From an uncultured Acidobacteriaceae bacterium (GTDB taxonomy: Bacteria; Acidobacteriota; Terriglobia; Terriglobales; Acidobacteriaceae): DNA of 35,365 nt. A program made the translations under genes and the position numbers. This document shows positions 16,451-24,590 of this stretch, piece after piece. How positions within the stretch are numbered: the stretch's first letter is position 1; every line of letters starts with the position of its first letter. Where the stretch lies: NCBI GenBank assembly GCA_903828675.1, contig CAIKND010000064.1:1-35365 (forward strand), written 5' to 3'. The notes below the pieces were generated by a model. The model saw only the letters and a program-made list of their open reading frames with translations, was not told the DNA's origin and ran no database searches.

Positions 16451-17923
16451 ATGTCCAGCCCCCGCACAACACTCGACAGCACATTGACGCAAGCCGTTCG
16501 CGAGCGGTATCGCTGTCCGGAGGAGTTCCTGGATTTCGGTCTCAGGCAAGGAATCTCCCGGGATTCAGGCTACTTTCACTTTGGGCCGAATACGACATGT
16601 TATGGCCGCTCATTAAGACATGCTCTCCTTCCGGGGCCGAGTGATTCACTCTGCGATATGCTACCCAGAGTGGAATTTGACGGCACACAAGTTGTACTCC
16701 CCTTTAATCCAAGTGAGGTTATCGATAATCTTCGATTGGAGCGTTACACTAGTGTCCAATTGAGTCGACACGAGAGCGCGTTCAAGAAGATCTACTACTG
16801 GCTTCGTCCGATTACAAACCGCTGGCTGCGCGGGAACATTCAGAGACTGCGGGCTGCCAATTGGAAGAAGACGCAATTTCCACGGTGGCCGGTTGATACC
16901 ACAGTCGAGTGTATCTGCGAGAACCTGTTGCTTCTTTCGTTGCGAGCCAGTGGTGCTGACCGTATTCCATTCATATGGTTTTGGCCTGATGGCGCGAGCG
17001 GCTGCTTATCAATGACACACGATGTTGAAATGGCTGCTGGGCGTGACTTCTGCGGGCGTCTGATGGACATCGATGATTCTTATGGAGTAAAGGCGTCATT
17101 CCAGATTGTCCCGGAAGGGCGATACCACGTCACGCAGGAATTCCTAAGGCAATTCCGTGATCGGGGATTTGAGATTTGCGTTCAGGATTTGAACCACGAC
17201 GGTCGGTTGTTCGACAATCGAAAGGAATTTGTAAGGCGTTTCGCTCAAATTAATCGCTACGGTCGGGAATACGGCGCAAATGGATATCGATCGGCCGTAC
17301 TCTACCGCAAACCTGAATGGTATAGAGACATAGCCTTTTCCTTTGATATGTCGATTCCAAATGTTGCGCACCTTGATCCGCAGAGGGGCGGCTGTTGCAC
17401 GGTAATGCCGTACTTCATTGGAGAGGTTCTCGAGTTACCAGTTACTACCGTCCAGGATTACACCCTGTTCCACGTATTGAACCAGCATTCCACTACCCTG
17501 TGGAGGACGCAACTTGAGATGATTCTCGCTAAAAGCGGCATGGCTAGCTTCATAGTTCACCCTGATTACATTAACGAAGAGAAAACACTGGCTGTCTATA
17601 AGGACTTGCTTGCGCTGTTGACCCAGTTTCGCAAGAGTAAGGCTCTTTGGTTCGCTCTTCCGGGGGAAATCAATGCTTGGTGGCGGACGCGGAGCCGGAT
17701 GTCGCTTGTCAAAGATAACGGGACTTGGAGGATTGTAGGTGAAGGCGCCGAGCGCGCAGTGTTGGCATTTGCCAGAGAGGTTGAGGGCAGACTCGTATAC
17801 GAACGCGCTGACTCACCGCTAAACGATACGCCAACACGGCTTTCGTCATTCGTGAGCAACCCGCCGCCTGCGCCAATTGAAATAGAGACAACACCTGTTG
17901 CGGCAAAGACTATTGCGGTTTAG
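16451..17923 (+). CDS. NodB-like polysaccharide deacetylase family protein
   Basis: 490 aa. A unique N-terminal region of about 180 residues precedes a NodB-like domain. Motif 1 is SMTHDVE (Asp191); motif 2 region is EICVQDLNHD, where the usual HxxxH reads QxxxH (Gln245, His249); motif 3 is YRSAVLYRKPEW; a late motif is FIVHPDYI. Such enzymes remove N- or O-acetyl groups with a divalent metal. The missing first histidine could alter or abolish metal binding. It lies directly upstream of the exosortase, a common arrangement, but it is much longer than the roughly 280-residue PEP-CTERM-locus deacetylase. The ribosome site is weak. The C-terminal 60 residues are Pro/Thr-rich and look disordered. 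Confidence 0.78.
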   Translation: MSSPRTTLDSTLTQAVRERYRCPEEFLDFGLRQGISRDSGYFHFGPNTTCYGRSLRHALLPGPSDSLCDMLPRVEFDGTQVVLPFNPSEVIDNLRLERYTSVQLSRHESAFKKIYYWLRPITNRWLRGNIQRLRAANWKKTQFPRWPVDTTVECICENLLLLSLRASGADRIPFIWFWPDGASGCLSMTHDVEMAAGRDFCGRLMDIDDSYGVKASFQIVPEGRYHVTQEFLRQFRDRGFEICVQDLNHDGRLFDNRKEFVRRFAQINRYGREYGANGYRSAVLYRKPEWYRDIAFSFDMSIPNVAHLDPQRGGCCTVMPYFIGEVLELPVTTVQDYTLFHVLNQHSTTLWRTQLEMILAKSGMASFIVHPDYINEEKTLAVYKDLLALLTQFRKSKALWFALPGEINAWWRTRSRMSLVKDNGTWRIVGEGAERAVLAFAREVEGRLVYERADSPLNDTPTRLSSFVSNPPPAPIEIETTPVAAKTIAV

Positions 17924-17952
17924 GCAATGTTTGATAAGGAGCAAGACATTCC

Positions 17953-18825
17953 ATGACCAGATTTAGCAGGCTCCAGGCTGGTTTGGCCCTCCTCTGGGCA
18001 CTTTCATTACTCGTTGGGTGGCGTCCCTTTGTCGATACTCTTGTATTGTCCTCGCGCGACCAGGCATACACTCACATTCTCTTGATTCTTCCCATCAGCG
18101 CTGCTCTGATCACTCAAGAGTGGCGAGTTCTACGCACCATGTTTGCCCCGAGCGTTCTCGCCGGCTCACTATTCCTGGCAGTCTCCGCGGTAGCGGCCGG
18201 CTTTGCCAGTGTCTGGTCAGCTTCGTTGCCCTTCGATGTGCAACTCACGATCAAGATGTCTGCGCTGGTAGTTTGGTGGATTGGGGCTTTTGTACTTTGT
18301 CTCGGGTCAAGAACTGCCAAGTTGGCATTATTCCCACTACTCATGCTATTTTGTATGGTCCCGCTTCCAAATGTGGCTGTGGACTGGATCGTGGTACTGC
18401 TGCAACAGGGGTCGGCTTGGTCGGCACGCGCGCTCTTCGTTGTATTTGGTATTCCCATTGCTCAAGATGGCTTTCTTCTCACAATCCCTGGCCTAACAGT
18501 GCAGGTTGCCCAAGAGTGCAGCAGCATCCGATCCAGTTCGATGCTGCTTGTGACAACGCTAGTTTTAGCTCAGGTTCTGCTCATTTCTCCCTGGCGAAAG
18601 ATCCTAGCAGTCTCCATCGCAGTTCCTCTTTCTATCGCCAAGAACGGTCTCCGCATTTTCGTAATTGCAATGCTCGGAACTCGAGTAGATCCAGGATACC
18701 TGACCGGTAGATTCCATCACCAGGGCGGAATTATCTTCTTCTCGATAGCATTGACCTGCATGTTTGCCCTGCTATGGCTCTTACGGAGGGGCGACGGGAT
18801 ATCGCAGGAGATGAGGGCAAACTAA
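17953..18825 (+). CDS. Exosortase (EpsH/Xrt family transpeptidase)
   Basis: 290 aa, about eight transmembrane helices, ATG preceded by AAGGAG. The exosortase/archaeosortase catalytic residues are present: Cys189 in AQECSSIRSS, Arg234 in KNGLRIF and His255/His256 in FHHQGG. Exosortases cut PEP-CTERM-type sorting signals in the inner membrane and attach the proteins to an exopolysaccharide or lipid-linked acceptor. The protein is single-domain, with no C-terminal EpsI fusion, and no separate EpsI gene follows. It is only 29 nt after the deacetylase stop, so co-transcribed. No PEP-CTERM substrate is encoded in the window, so targets must lie elsewhere in the genome. Confidence 0.93.
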   Translation: MTRFSRLQAGLALLWALSLLVGWRPFVDTLVLSSRDQAYTHILLILPISAALITQEWRVLRTMFAPSVLAGSLFLAVSAVAAGFASVWSASLPFDVQLTIKMSALVVWWIGAFVLCLGSRTAKLALFPLLMLFCMVPLPNVAVDWIVVLLQQGSAWSARALFVVFGIPIAQDGFLLTIPGLTVQVAQECSSIRSSSMLLVTTLVLAQVLLISPWRKILAVSIAVPLSIAKNGLRIFVIAMLGTRVDPGYLTGRFHHQGGIIFFSIALTCMFALLWLLRRGDGISQEMRAN

Positions 18826-19199
18826 GTCGGGCCCAAACTAAAATGCTAATGTCATAACTGCATGGTGCCTCGCTCCAGGCTGCATAGGTTAAACAATGTG
18901 CCGTTGTTGCAGGCAGGATTCGCCTCAACCTCTTCGGCCGGTGGCGAGACCAACTATCGGCATTGGACAACTTCCTTGAGGAGATTCAGGGTAAGTCTCC
19001 GCTGATGCGGTAATCGACACGCTGGAGGACGCTGTATTCAGGTCACTCTTAGTCGAGCCAGGCTCTGACTCGCCAAATGACCCGAATGACTGCGTGAAGC
19101 TGCACCGTGACGGCCGTAGCACGGTTGAGCGCTGGCTGTGCATGCGCCTCTATTGATTGGACCCTCGCCCTCTTCTTTGCACATTCACTTCGGAGACGT
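18826..19199. other. 374-bp region between exosortase and FkbH-like gene
   Basis: No start-to-stop gene recognised on either strand. On the + strand an open stretch from about 18994 to the TGA at 19156-19158 encodes a run without start codon (includes DTLEDAVFRSLLVEPGS). A second frame is open just upstream and ends in EEIQGKSPLMR. This is compatible with decayed coding DNA, but codon-level evidence is thin. The ribosome site GGAG before ATG 19200 closes the region. Confidence 0.4.
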
Positions 19200-20957
19200 A
19201 TGAAGCTCATTGACGCATTGGAAGTTCTCAGGCAGCCTGTCGCGACTGATGCATCCCAACTGAATGTTCACCTAGCCTGCGGCTTTACGCCGCTTCATCT
19301 TCAGACATTTCTTGAAGCACGCCTGAGAAGTCGGTATCCGAAGCGCCTGTACACCATTGAGACTAGCATATACGGAGATTTGGCCGGAAGCATTGAACGT
19401 TTGGAACGATCTAATGTTCACGTATTAACGGTTCTAGTTGAATGGGAAGATCTAGATTCACGCTTGGGAATGCGCAGTCTGGGTGGATGGCGGCCATCGA
19501 ATCTAAATGATATTGCCGAGTCCGCCAATAAGGCGGCGATACGTCTACGAGACGCACTACTCAGGGCTTCAGGCCTCGTGCCGACTGTGATCTGCATGCC
19601 GACCCTGCCAATGCCACCGGCATTTTGGACGTCGCCAGATCACACCTGTCCGTCAGAGTTGCGACTACACGAGATCGCCGCAGTGCTCGCGGCGTCTCTG
19701 TCCGAAGAGCCTGCCATACATATCGCGAACGCACAGTTTCTGGCTGAGATATCTCCTCCATCCCAGCGGTATGATCTGAGGTCCGACGTCCTGACTGGCT
19801 TTCCTTACAGTCTCACCCATGCATCCGCGCTTGCGGGGATGCTTGCGAATTTGATAGATTGTCGGCCGCCACAAAAGGGCTTGATTACGGATCTAGATGA
19901 CACTCTCTGGGCGGGCATCCTAGGTGAAGACGGCGTGACAGGCATCTCCTGGGACCTTGAGCGGCACACGCATTTGCATGGTCTGTACCAACAGTTGATT
20001 GCTTCGCTTGCTGGCGCAGGTGTGCTGATAGGGGTTGCAAGCAAAAACGACTCCGCGCTTGTGGACAAGGCATTTGAAGGTAGGGACATGCTCATATCCA
20101 AGAGCGACATCTTTCCTTTCGAAGTCCACTGGTCTCCAAAGTCAGAGTCTGTAAGGCGCATACTTCACACGTGGAACGTCAGCCCCGATTCTGTTGTGTT
20201 CATTGACGATAGTCCGATGGAAGTGGATGAAGTCAGGGCATCGTTTCCCGCGATGGAGTGCATCCTCTTTCCCAAGGACAATTACCTGGGCATTCTTAAT
20301 CTTTTCAAGCATTTGCGTGAGAACTTCGGAAAGCCCCTGCTGACAGATGATGATTCGATTCGTCTGGAAAGCATTCGACGCTCAAGCGAGTGGCGAGATT
20401 CGCTTGATTCACGCTCCACTTCCAAGGAAGACCATCTCCGCACAGCTGAAGCTTTCATCGCCTTCACCTTTACAAAGATAGGCGGCAATGCCAGGGCATT
20501 CGAGCTTGTCAATAAAACTAACCAATTCAATCTCAATGGCAGGCGCTACAGCGAGTCGGACTGGAGGAACTTCTTGAGTGATCCATCAGCATTCGGCCTC
20601 TGCGCTTCCTACAGGGACAAGTTCGGACCCTTGGGGACAATTGCAGTAATTCTAGGGAAGACCGAGGGCCGGAAGCTTTCAGTGCAAGCTTGGGTGATGA
20701 GCTGCAGGGCATTTTCGCGGCGCATTGAACATCAGTGCTTGAAACATTTGTTTGAACATTTTGACATTGACGAGATTGCATTCGACTACCAGACCACTCA
20801 ACGAAATGGCTCGCTGCAGGATTTCCTAACGCAATTGCTGGGGAGTCCGCCTGCCCCTGGTATCCGCATTTCAAGAGAGCAGTTTGCTCACAGCCTTCCA
20901 GAACTCTACCATCATGTCGAGGGACGGTCAGTGCCTAAGACTGAGAATGGATTGTAG
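19200..20957 (+). CDS. FkbH-like HAD-IIIC family acyl-loading enzyme
   Basis: 585 aa from ATG 19200 (GGAG 4 nt upstream); an upstream in-frame start at 19107 gives an unlikely leader. Three parts: an N-terminal region to about 220 with weak similarity to the SGNH-like domain of long FkbH proteins; a HAD-IIIC core starting at KGLITDLDDTLW (Asp231, Asp233), then VASKND and VVFIDDSPMEVDEV; and a C-terminal GNAT-like domain with NKTNQFNLNGRRY. Characterised FkbH enzymes take 1,3-bisphosphoglycerate and load a glyceryl group on an acyl carrier protein. The ACP gene directly downstream fits that role. The actual acyl group here is not determined; related proteins handle other small acids. Confidence 0.92.
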   Translation: MKLIDALEVLRQPVATDASQLNVHLACGFTPLHLQTFLEARLRSRYPKRLYTIETSIYGDLAGSIERLERSNVHVLTVLVEWEDLDSRLGMRSLGGWRPSNLNDIAESANKAAIRLRDALLRASGLVPTVICMPTLPMPPAFWTSPDHTCPSELRLHEIAAVLAASLSEEPAIHIANAQFLAEISPPSQRYDLRSDVLTGFPYSLTHASALAGMLANLIDCRPPQKGLITDLDDTLWAGILGEDGVTGISWDLERHTHLHGLYQQLIASLAGAGVLIGVASKNDSALVDKAFEGRDMLISKSDIFPFEVHWSPKSESVRRILHTWNVSPDSVVFIDDSPMEVDEVRASFPAMECILFPKDNYLGILNLFKHLRENFGKPLLTDDDSIRLESIRRSSEWRDSLDSRSTSKEDHLRTAEAFIAFTFTKIGGNARAFELVNKTNQFNLNGRRYSESDWRNFLSDPSAFGLCASYRDKFGPLGTIAVILGKTEGRKLSVQAWVMSCRAFSRRIEHQCLKHLFEHFDIDEIAFDYQTTQRNGSLQDFLTQLLGSPPAPGIRISREQFAHSLPELYHHVEGRSVPKTENGL

Positions 20958-21138
20958 AGCGCGTGGCGACTGTAATTGCCTTTTAGACCTTAAAACACGA
21001 GAGCAATGGCTAGAAGCCTCCTATTGAATATACTCGCCAAGGGGCGAACGTCCGACTCGAGGCAAATCCATATTTGTTCAGCCCTGGATTGATTGGGAGA
21101 CACACGGAATCCATAGAATGCTTGTGAGGTGAATACTA

Positions 21139-21405
21139 ATGAATGACTACGACGATCGCTTGATCCGATGCTTTGTGTCAGCCTTTCCTGGCGCTACTTG
21201 TGATGAGATCAGGACCGCACACTTTGATGCGATATCAGGTTGGGATTCACTGCGCGGCGTGACGCTTCTGGCAGTTCTGGACGAGGAATTCGGTGTGCAG
21301 ATTGACATGTCTGAACTAATGGATCTGGAAACCTTTGACTCGCTGAAGTTGCATTTAATGGGACAACGGCAAATACCGGAAAGTATAGCCTCGATTGTAG
21401 ATTAG
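21139..21405 (+). CDS. Acyl carrier protein
   Basis: 88 aa, ATG with GAGGTG 7 nt upstream. Helix-loop-helix ACP fold with the phosphopantetheine attachment serine at Ser37 in SGWDSLRGV, then LLAVLDEEFGVQID and a final helix FDSLKLHL. Acidic, as expected. The WDSL form rather than DSLD/DSLE is typical of stand-alone ACPs that partner FkbH-like proteins rather than fatty-acid synthase. Likely carrier for the acyl unit loaded by the upstream FkbH-like enzyme and used by the acyltransferase downstream. It needs a phosphopantetheinyl transferase encoded elsewhere. Confidence 0.92.
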   Translation: MNDYDDRLIRCFVSAFPGATCDEIRTAHFDAISGWDSLRGVTLLAVLDEEFGVQIDMSELMDLETFDSLKLHLMGQRQIPESIASIVD

Positions 21406-21465
21406 TTGGAATTCTAGACTCAGTATTCAGCCAGGCCGAATCTCGATCGATGGTGACGTAGAAGC

Positions 21466-21966
21466 ATGAAAGAGAATCCGTTCAAGGGATTGGTGATCAG
21501 AATCTTGCAGACGATGGCTATGATTTTGCCCGGTGGCCAGAACCTCCGCGTACTGCTGCACCGTGCGCGCGGGGTGCACATCGGAAACAATGTCTGGATC
21601 AGCTACAACGTGGTTCTCGAGACGCAGTCCCCACATCTGATCTCGATTGGAGACGACACGTTTATCGGGATTGGCGTAATCGTCATTGCGCATTTCAAAG
21701 AATTGCGCAGCGGTGTTCGAATTGGGAAACAAGTCTTCATTGGCCCAGGCGCAATCATTCTTCCTGACGTTGAAATTGGTGATGGCGCCGTGATTACGGC
21801 TGGAAGCGTTGTGTCCAGTTCGGTACAAGCTATGACAGTAGTCCAGGGCAACCCTGGAGTTCCCGTCGCGATATGTGGTGTGCCTTTGTGGCCCGCTACC
21901 CCAATCAAGGAGTTTTCCAGACGGCTGAAACCAATCCCCAAGAGCAGACCAGCCCAAGTGAAATGA
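21466..21966 (+). CDS. Hexapeptide-repeat acyltransferase (WcaF/MaoA-like)
   Basis: 166 aa. Left-handed beta-helix repeats run from about residue 35: GVHIGNNVWISYNVVLE, ISIGDDTFIGIGVIVIAHF, VRIGKQVFIGPGAIILPD, VEIGDGAVITAGSVV, ending in VVQGNPGVPV. O-acyltransferases of this type modify sugars or lipid-linked glycans using acyl-CoA; some relatives use acyl-ACP. Its place directly after an ACP gene, 60 nt downstream, suggests that the ACP-bound acyl group is its donor (inference). The C-terminal basic tail is short. The ribosome site is weak. Confidence 0.88.
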   Translation: MKENPFKGLVIRILQTMAMILPGGQNLRVLLHRARGVHIGNNVWISYNVVLETQSPHLISIGDDTFIGIGVIVIAHFKELRSGVRIGKQVFIGPGAIILPDVEIGDGAVITAGSVVSSSVQAMTVVQGNPGVPVAICGVPLWPATPIKEFSRRLKPIPKSRPAQVK

Positions 21967-22100
21967 ACCCGTGCGGGATTGGAGACGAGCTTGGATTGCT
22001 GGTCGCCTTATTAACCCCTCTTATCACTCCTCGCGGATTTGCCCCGGATCCAGAGGACCTCAAATGGTCGCAGTACCTCTGTCTGCCGGGATGCGGTTAG
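21963..22100 (+). CDS. Possible small translationally coupled ORF, function unknown
   Basis: 45 aa. Its ATG overlaps the stop of the acyltransferase (ATGA, 21963-21966) and its TAG ends 9 nt before the VOC gene start. The product begins MNPCGIGDELGLLVALLTP, with a short hydrophobic patch and a C-terminal LCLPGCG. No family recognised. Coupling and position argue for it; short length and ordinary base composition argue for chance. Confidence 0.3.
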   Translation: MNPCGIGDELGLLVALLTPLITPRGFAPDPEDLKWSQYLCLPGCG

Positions 22101-22109
22101 AAGGATTAT

Positions 22110-22604
22110 ATGGGGAGTTCTGAGACTGAGGGTCTTGTGATGAGGGAAAGCCAATTGCCCTATTACAACTTCATATCACTATTCTCCGGAAGAGCCGGTG
22201 AGCGGCATCATCATACCGGATTCGTTGTAGCGTCCATTTCAGATGTAATTGAAAACTTCTGTCGAGCGGTAGGTGGAAGCTATTGGTCAAAAATTCAGTA
22301 CGACCCTGTGCAGAGAGTGCGCGTGGCATTCATATACCCAGACGCCCTTGGCGCCCCCAGCATCGAACTGGTCGAACCCGCAGGTCCAGGCTCCCCTATC
22401 GAGAAGTTTCTCGAGCGTGGCGGCGGCCTGCATCACCTTTGCTATGAGGTGGACAATCTCGAGCAGGCGGTATTGGACGCGTCGGCACGGGGCCTGGTTC
22501 TAATCCGACGGCCTCAACCTGCAGTGGCATTCGGCGGCCGTCGGATCGCATGGTTCATCACACGCGAAAGGTTGCTCATCGAGTATCTTGAAAAGGTCCA
22601 TTAG
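22110..22604 (+). CDS. VOC-superfamily protein, methylmalonyl-CoA epimerase-like
   Basis: 164 aa, ATG with AAGGA 4 nt upstream; ATG 22140 is an alternative. Two beta-alpha-beta-beta-beta modules. The first begins HHHTGFVVASISDVI (His35), followed by PSIELVEPAGPGSPIEKFL. The second begins GGGLHHLCYEVDNLEQAV (His108/His109) and ends LLIEYLE (Glu158). The GGGLHHxxYEV element and the metal-ligand layout resemble methylmalonyl-CoA epimerase rather than glyoxalase I. Epimerases of this kind invert the alpha-carbon of an acyl thioester with a divalent metal. Its position next to an ACP and FkbH-like gene suggests action on an acyl-ACP or acyl-CoA of this module, or a sugar-linked substrate; this is inference. 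Confidence 0.8.
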   Translation: MGSSETEGLVMRESQLPYYNFISLFSGRAGERHHHTGFVVASISDVIENFCRAVGGSYWSKIQYDPVQRVRVAFIYPDALGAPSIELVEPAGPGSPIEKFLERGGGLHHLCYEVDNLEQAVLDASARGLVLIRRPQPAVAFGGRRIAWFITRERLLIEYLEKVH

Positions 22605-22709
22605 CCGCTCAGGCATCGGGGTCGTTCGCGACATTTCGTTATCGGGCGTTGGGACCAAAGACAACTCCTACTGAATCGTGATCCGCAGCCCTGGAAAGAA
22701 AAGGCGAGT

Positions 22710-24494
22710 GTGAAACTGGTTGTTCCATATGTTTATGAGCTTCGAGAAGTGGATGCTCGCATGGTCCGTCTGGCCGAGTTTCTCGGTATCCCTTGTGGAA
22801 CTTGCGCACTCGAGGACCTGACTCCACACCCGGAGTTTCTCGAACGTTCGCTTCCGGATGGGCGCTTGTGCCTCGCCGTGAACCCTCGCGTCTTGCAGGA
22901 TTGGACCGGAAGAGAACATGTTTCAACCGAATTGATCGACTATCTTGTATCTCGCTTCACAAACCTTTTGGTATATGGCTTGTCTGCGGATCCCTTCGAC
23001 AGCGAGTTAGTTGCAGCTCTTTCAAGGGGCATGTTCAAGTCCGTCGAAGCGATTGAGCCAGAGAATTCCCCTTACGTGGTTGCTGAAGATGCGCGAGATA
23101 TATGCGAGGCCTTCTCGGGGCTTTCCTTCGGCTCCGCGAATCCAGCCAATGATCATGTCTTGACCATGGGGCTCCATCACGCGGCTGTCCGCAAACTGAT
23201 CTCCATCGGTGGCCGCCCTTTTATGGCGACTGTAAAGTCTAAACGAGCCGAAATCCTCTTTATTGCCAGTAATGATGTCGTCGACGTGAATTCTCAAGTC
23301 GGCCACGCACCATTGATCGAGTACTTTTCCCGGTTTGTACCCCAGGCGATGGCCCTCCGCCACGTGGCCGACGATGAGTGTTGGCGGCCGGGCAAGCCCT
23401 ATGCATCTGTCGTCATCGACGATCCGCTCTTGCAGAAGAATTACGGATTTCTGAATTTCGACTCTCTCCTGCGTCTGGCGGAACGGAACAACTTCCATGC
23501 CGCCATTGCGTTTATCCCTCACAATTTCCGTAGGAATTCGCTCAGAACCGCAAGAATGTTCGTGGAGAACCCCAAGCGCTTATCAATCTGCTTTCACGGA
23601 AACGATCACACAGACGGGGAATTCGGCACTACCAACCCGACACTGATCAATTCCCTGCTCCGTGTCGCTGAAGGCAGGATGAGTTCGCACCTTGAGTCGA
23701 CTGGCCTTCCTTGCGACAGGGTCATGGTGTTTCCGCAAGGTAAGTTTTCAGTCGAGGCAATGAGGGCCCTCAAATCCCGCAATTTCTATGCTGCCGTAAA
23801 TACGATCCCGTATCCTGTGCAACAGGTTGTCCCGTTGACAATTGGTGACCTGGCTCAACCAGCCGTTCTCAAATATGGGGATTTTCCGTTGTTCCAGCGC
23901 AAATCCATCCGCAATATCCAGAGCCAAGATATAGCCTTCGACCTATTTTTCGGCAGGCCCGTTTTGATCGTCGAACACCACGATCTCTTTGAACATCCGG
24001 AGCCTTTGGCTGAAATCGCCAGCAAGATTAACTCTCTGGCGCCTCAAATCCTCTGGTCCAACCTTGCGACTCTGGCCTGTAATTCGATTCTTACAAGGAG
24101 AACACCCGATGGTACCCAGCATATTCGTGCATACTCGGGTACTGTCCGACTATCGAACGACTCCGAGTTCAGTCAGCTCTATTCAATCGAGTGGGTCAGC
24201 TCTCGCAGTGACTCTCTTGCCGAGCAAGTGTTAATGGATGGATCGCCTTACCTCGGCATCAGAATCTACGATGCCGGACTCCGGATCTCAGTAGAATTGC
24301 CGCCTGGAAGCTCGCGGACCTTCACATCGGTCCATCGAAATAGGGAGATCGACATCAGAGGACTTGGGCTTCGGTGGAAAGCGCGGGCTTTCTTGCGAAG
24401 AAGGCTTTCGGAGATTCGTGATAATTACCTCAGCAAAAACCGACCTCTCCTATTGACTGCTAAGGCGTTTCAGCAGCGCTTCTTGAAGGTCTGA
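22710..24494 (+). CDS. Large NodB-like (polysaccharide deacetylase-like) protein with extra N- and C-terminal domains
   Basis: 594 aa, GTG start with AAGG 5 nt upstream. Residues 1-225 form a domain I do not recognise. A NodB-like core follows: VVIDDP (Asp237-Asp238, motif 1), FHGNDH (His296-x3-His300, metal pair of motif 2), VFPQGKFSVEAM (motif 3 region) and VLIVEHHDLFEHPE (last motif). Residues from about 470 form a beta-rich C-terminal domain (RLSNDSEFSQLYSIEWV..., ISVELPPGSSRTFTSV) ending in a basic tail. The metal triad is intact, unlike the deacetylase-like gene at 16451. No signal peptide, so a cytoplasmic substrate such as a sugar-lipid or sugar nucleotide is likely. Product unknown. 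Confidence 0.65.
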   Translation: MKLVVPYVYELREVDARMVRLAEFLGIPCGTCALEDLTPHPEFLERSLPDGRLCLAVNPRVLQDWTGREHVSTELIDYLVSRFTNLLVYGLSADPFDSELVAALSRGMFKSVEAIEPENSPYVVAEDARDICEAFSGLSFGSANPANDHVLTMGLHHAAVRKLISIGGRPFMATVKSKRAEILFIASNDVVDVNSQVGHAPLIEYFSRFVPQAMALRHVADDECWRPGKPYASVVIDDPLLQKNYGFLNFDSLLRLAERNNFHAAIAFIPHNFRRNSLRTARMFVENPKRLSICFHGNDHTDGEFGTTNPTLINSLLRVAEGRMSSHLESTGLPCDRVMVFPQGKFSVEAMRALKSRNFYAAVNTIPYPVQQVVPLTIGDLAQPAVLKYGDFPLFQRKSIRNIQSQDIAFDLFFGRPVLIVEHHDLFEHPEPLAEIASKINSLAPQILWSNLATLACNSILTRRTPDGTQHIRAYSGTVRLSNDSEFSQLYSIEWVSSRSDSLAEQVLMDGSPYLGIRIYDAGLRISVELPPGSSRTFTSVHRNREIDIRGLGLRWKARAFLRRRLSEIRDNYLSKNRPLLLTAKAFQQRFLKV

Positions 24495-24590
24495 TTATCA
24501 AGAGCACGAACCTTACTATATCGACCAGTCTCGATACAAACGACTCCAATTTGCAAGTTCATAACAAATTCTCCGTACAAGGAGTGACCG

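Noticed and set aside
18018..18710. 230-codon open frame on the plus strand
   Set aside because: Out-of-frame shadow of the exosortase gene, whose catalytic motifs are all in the other frame.
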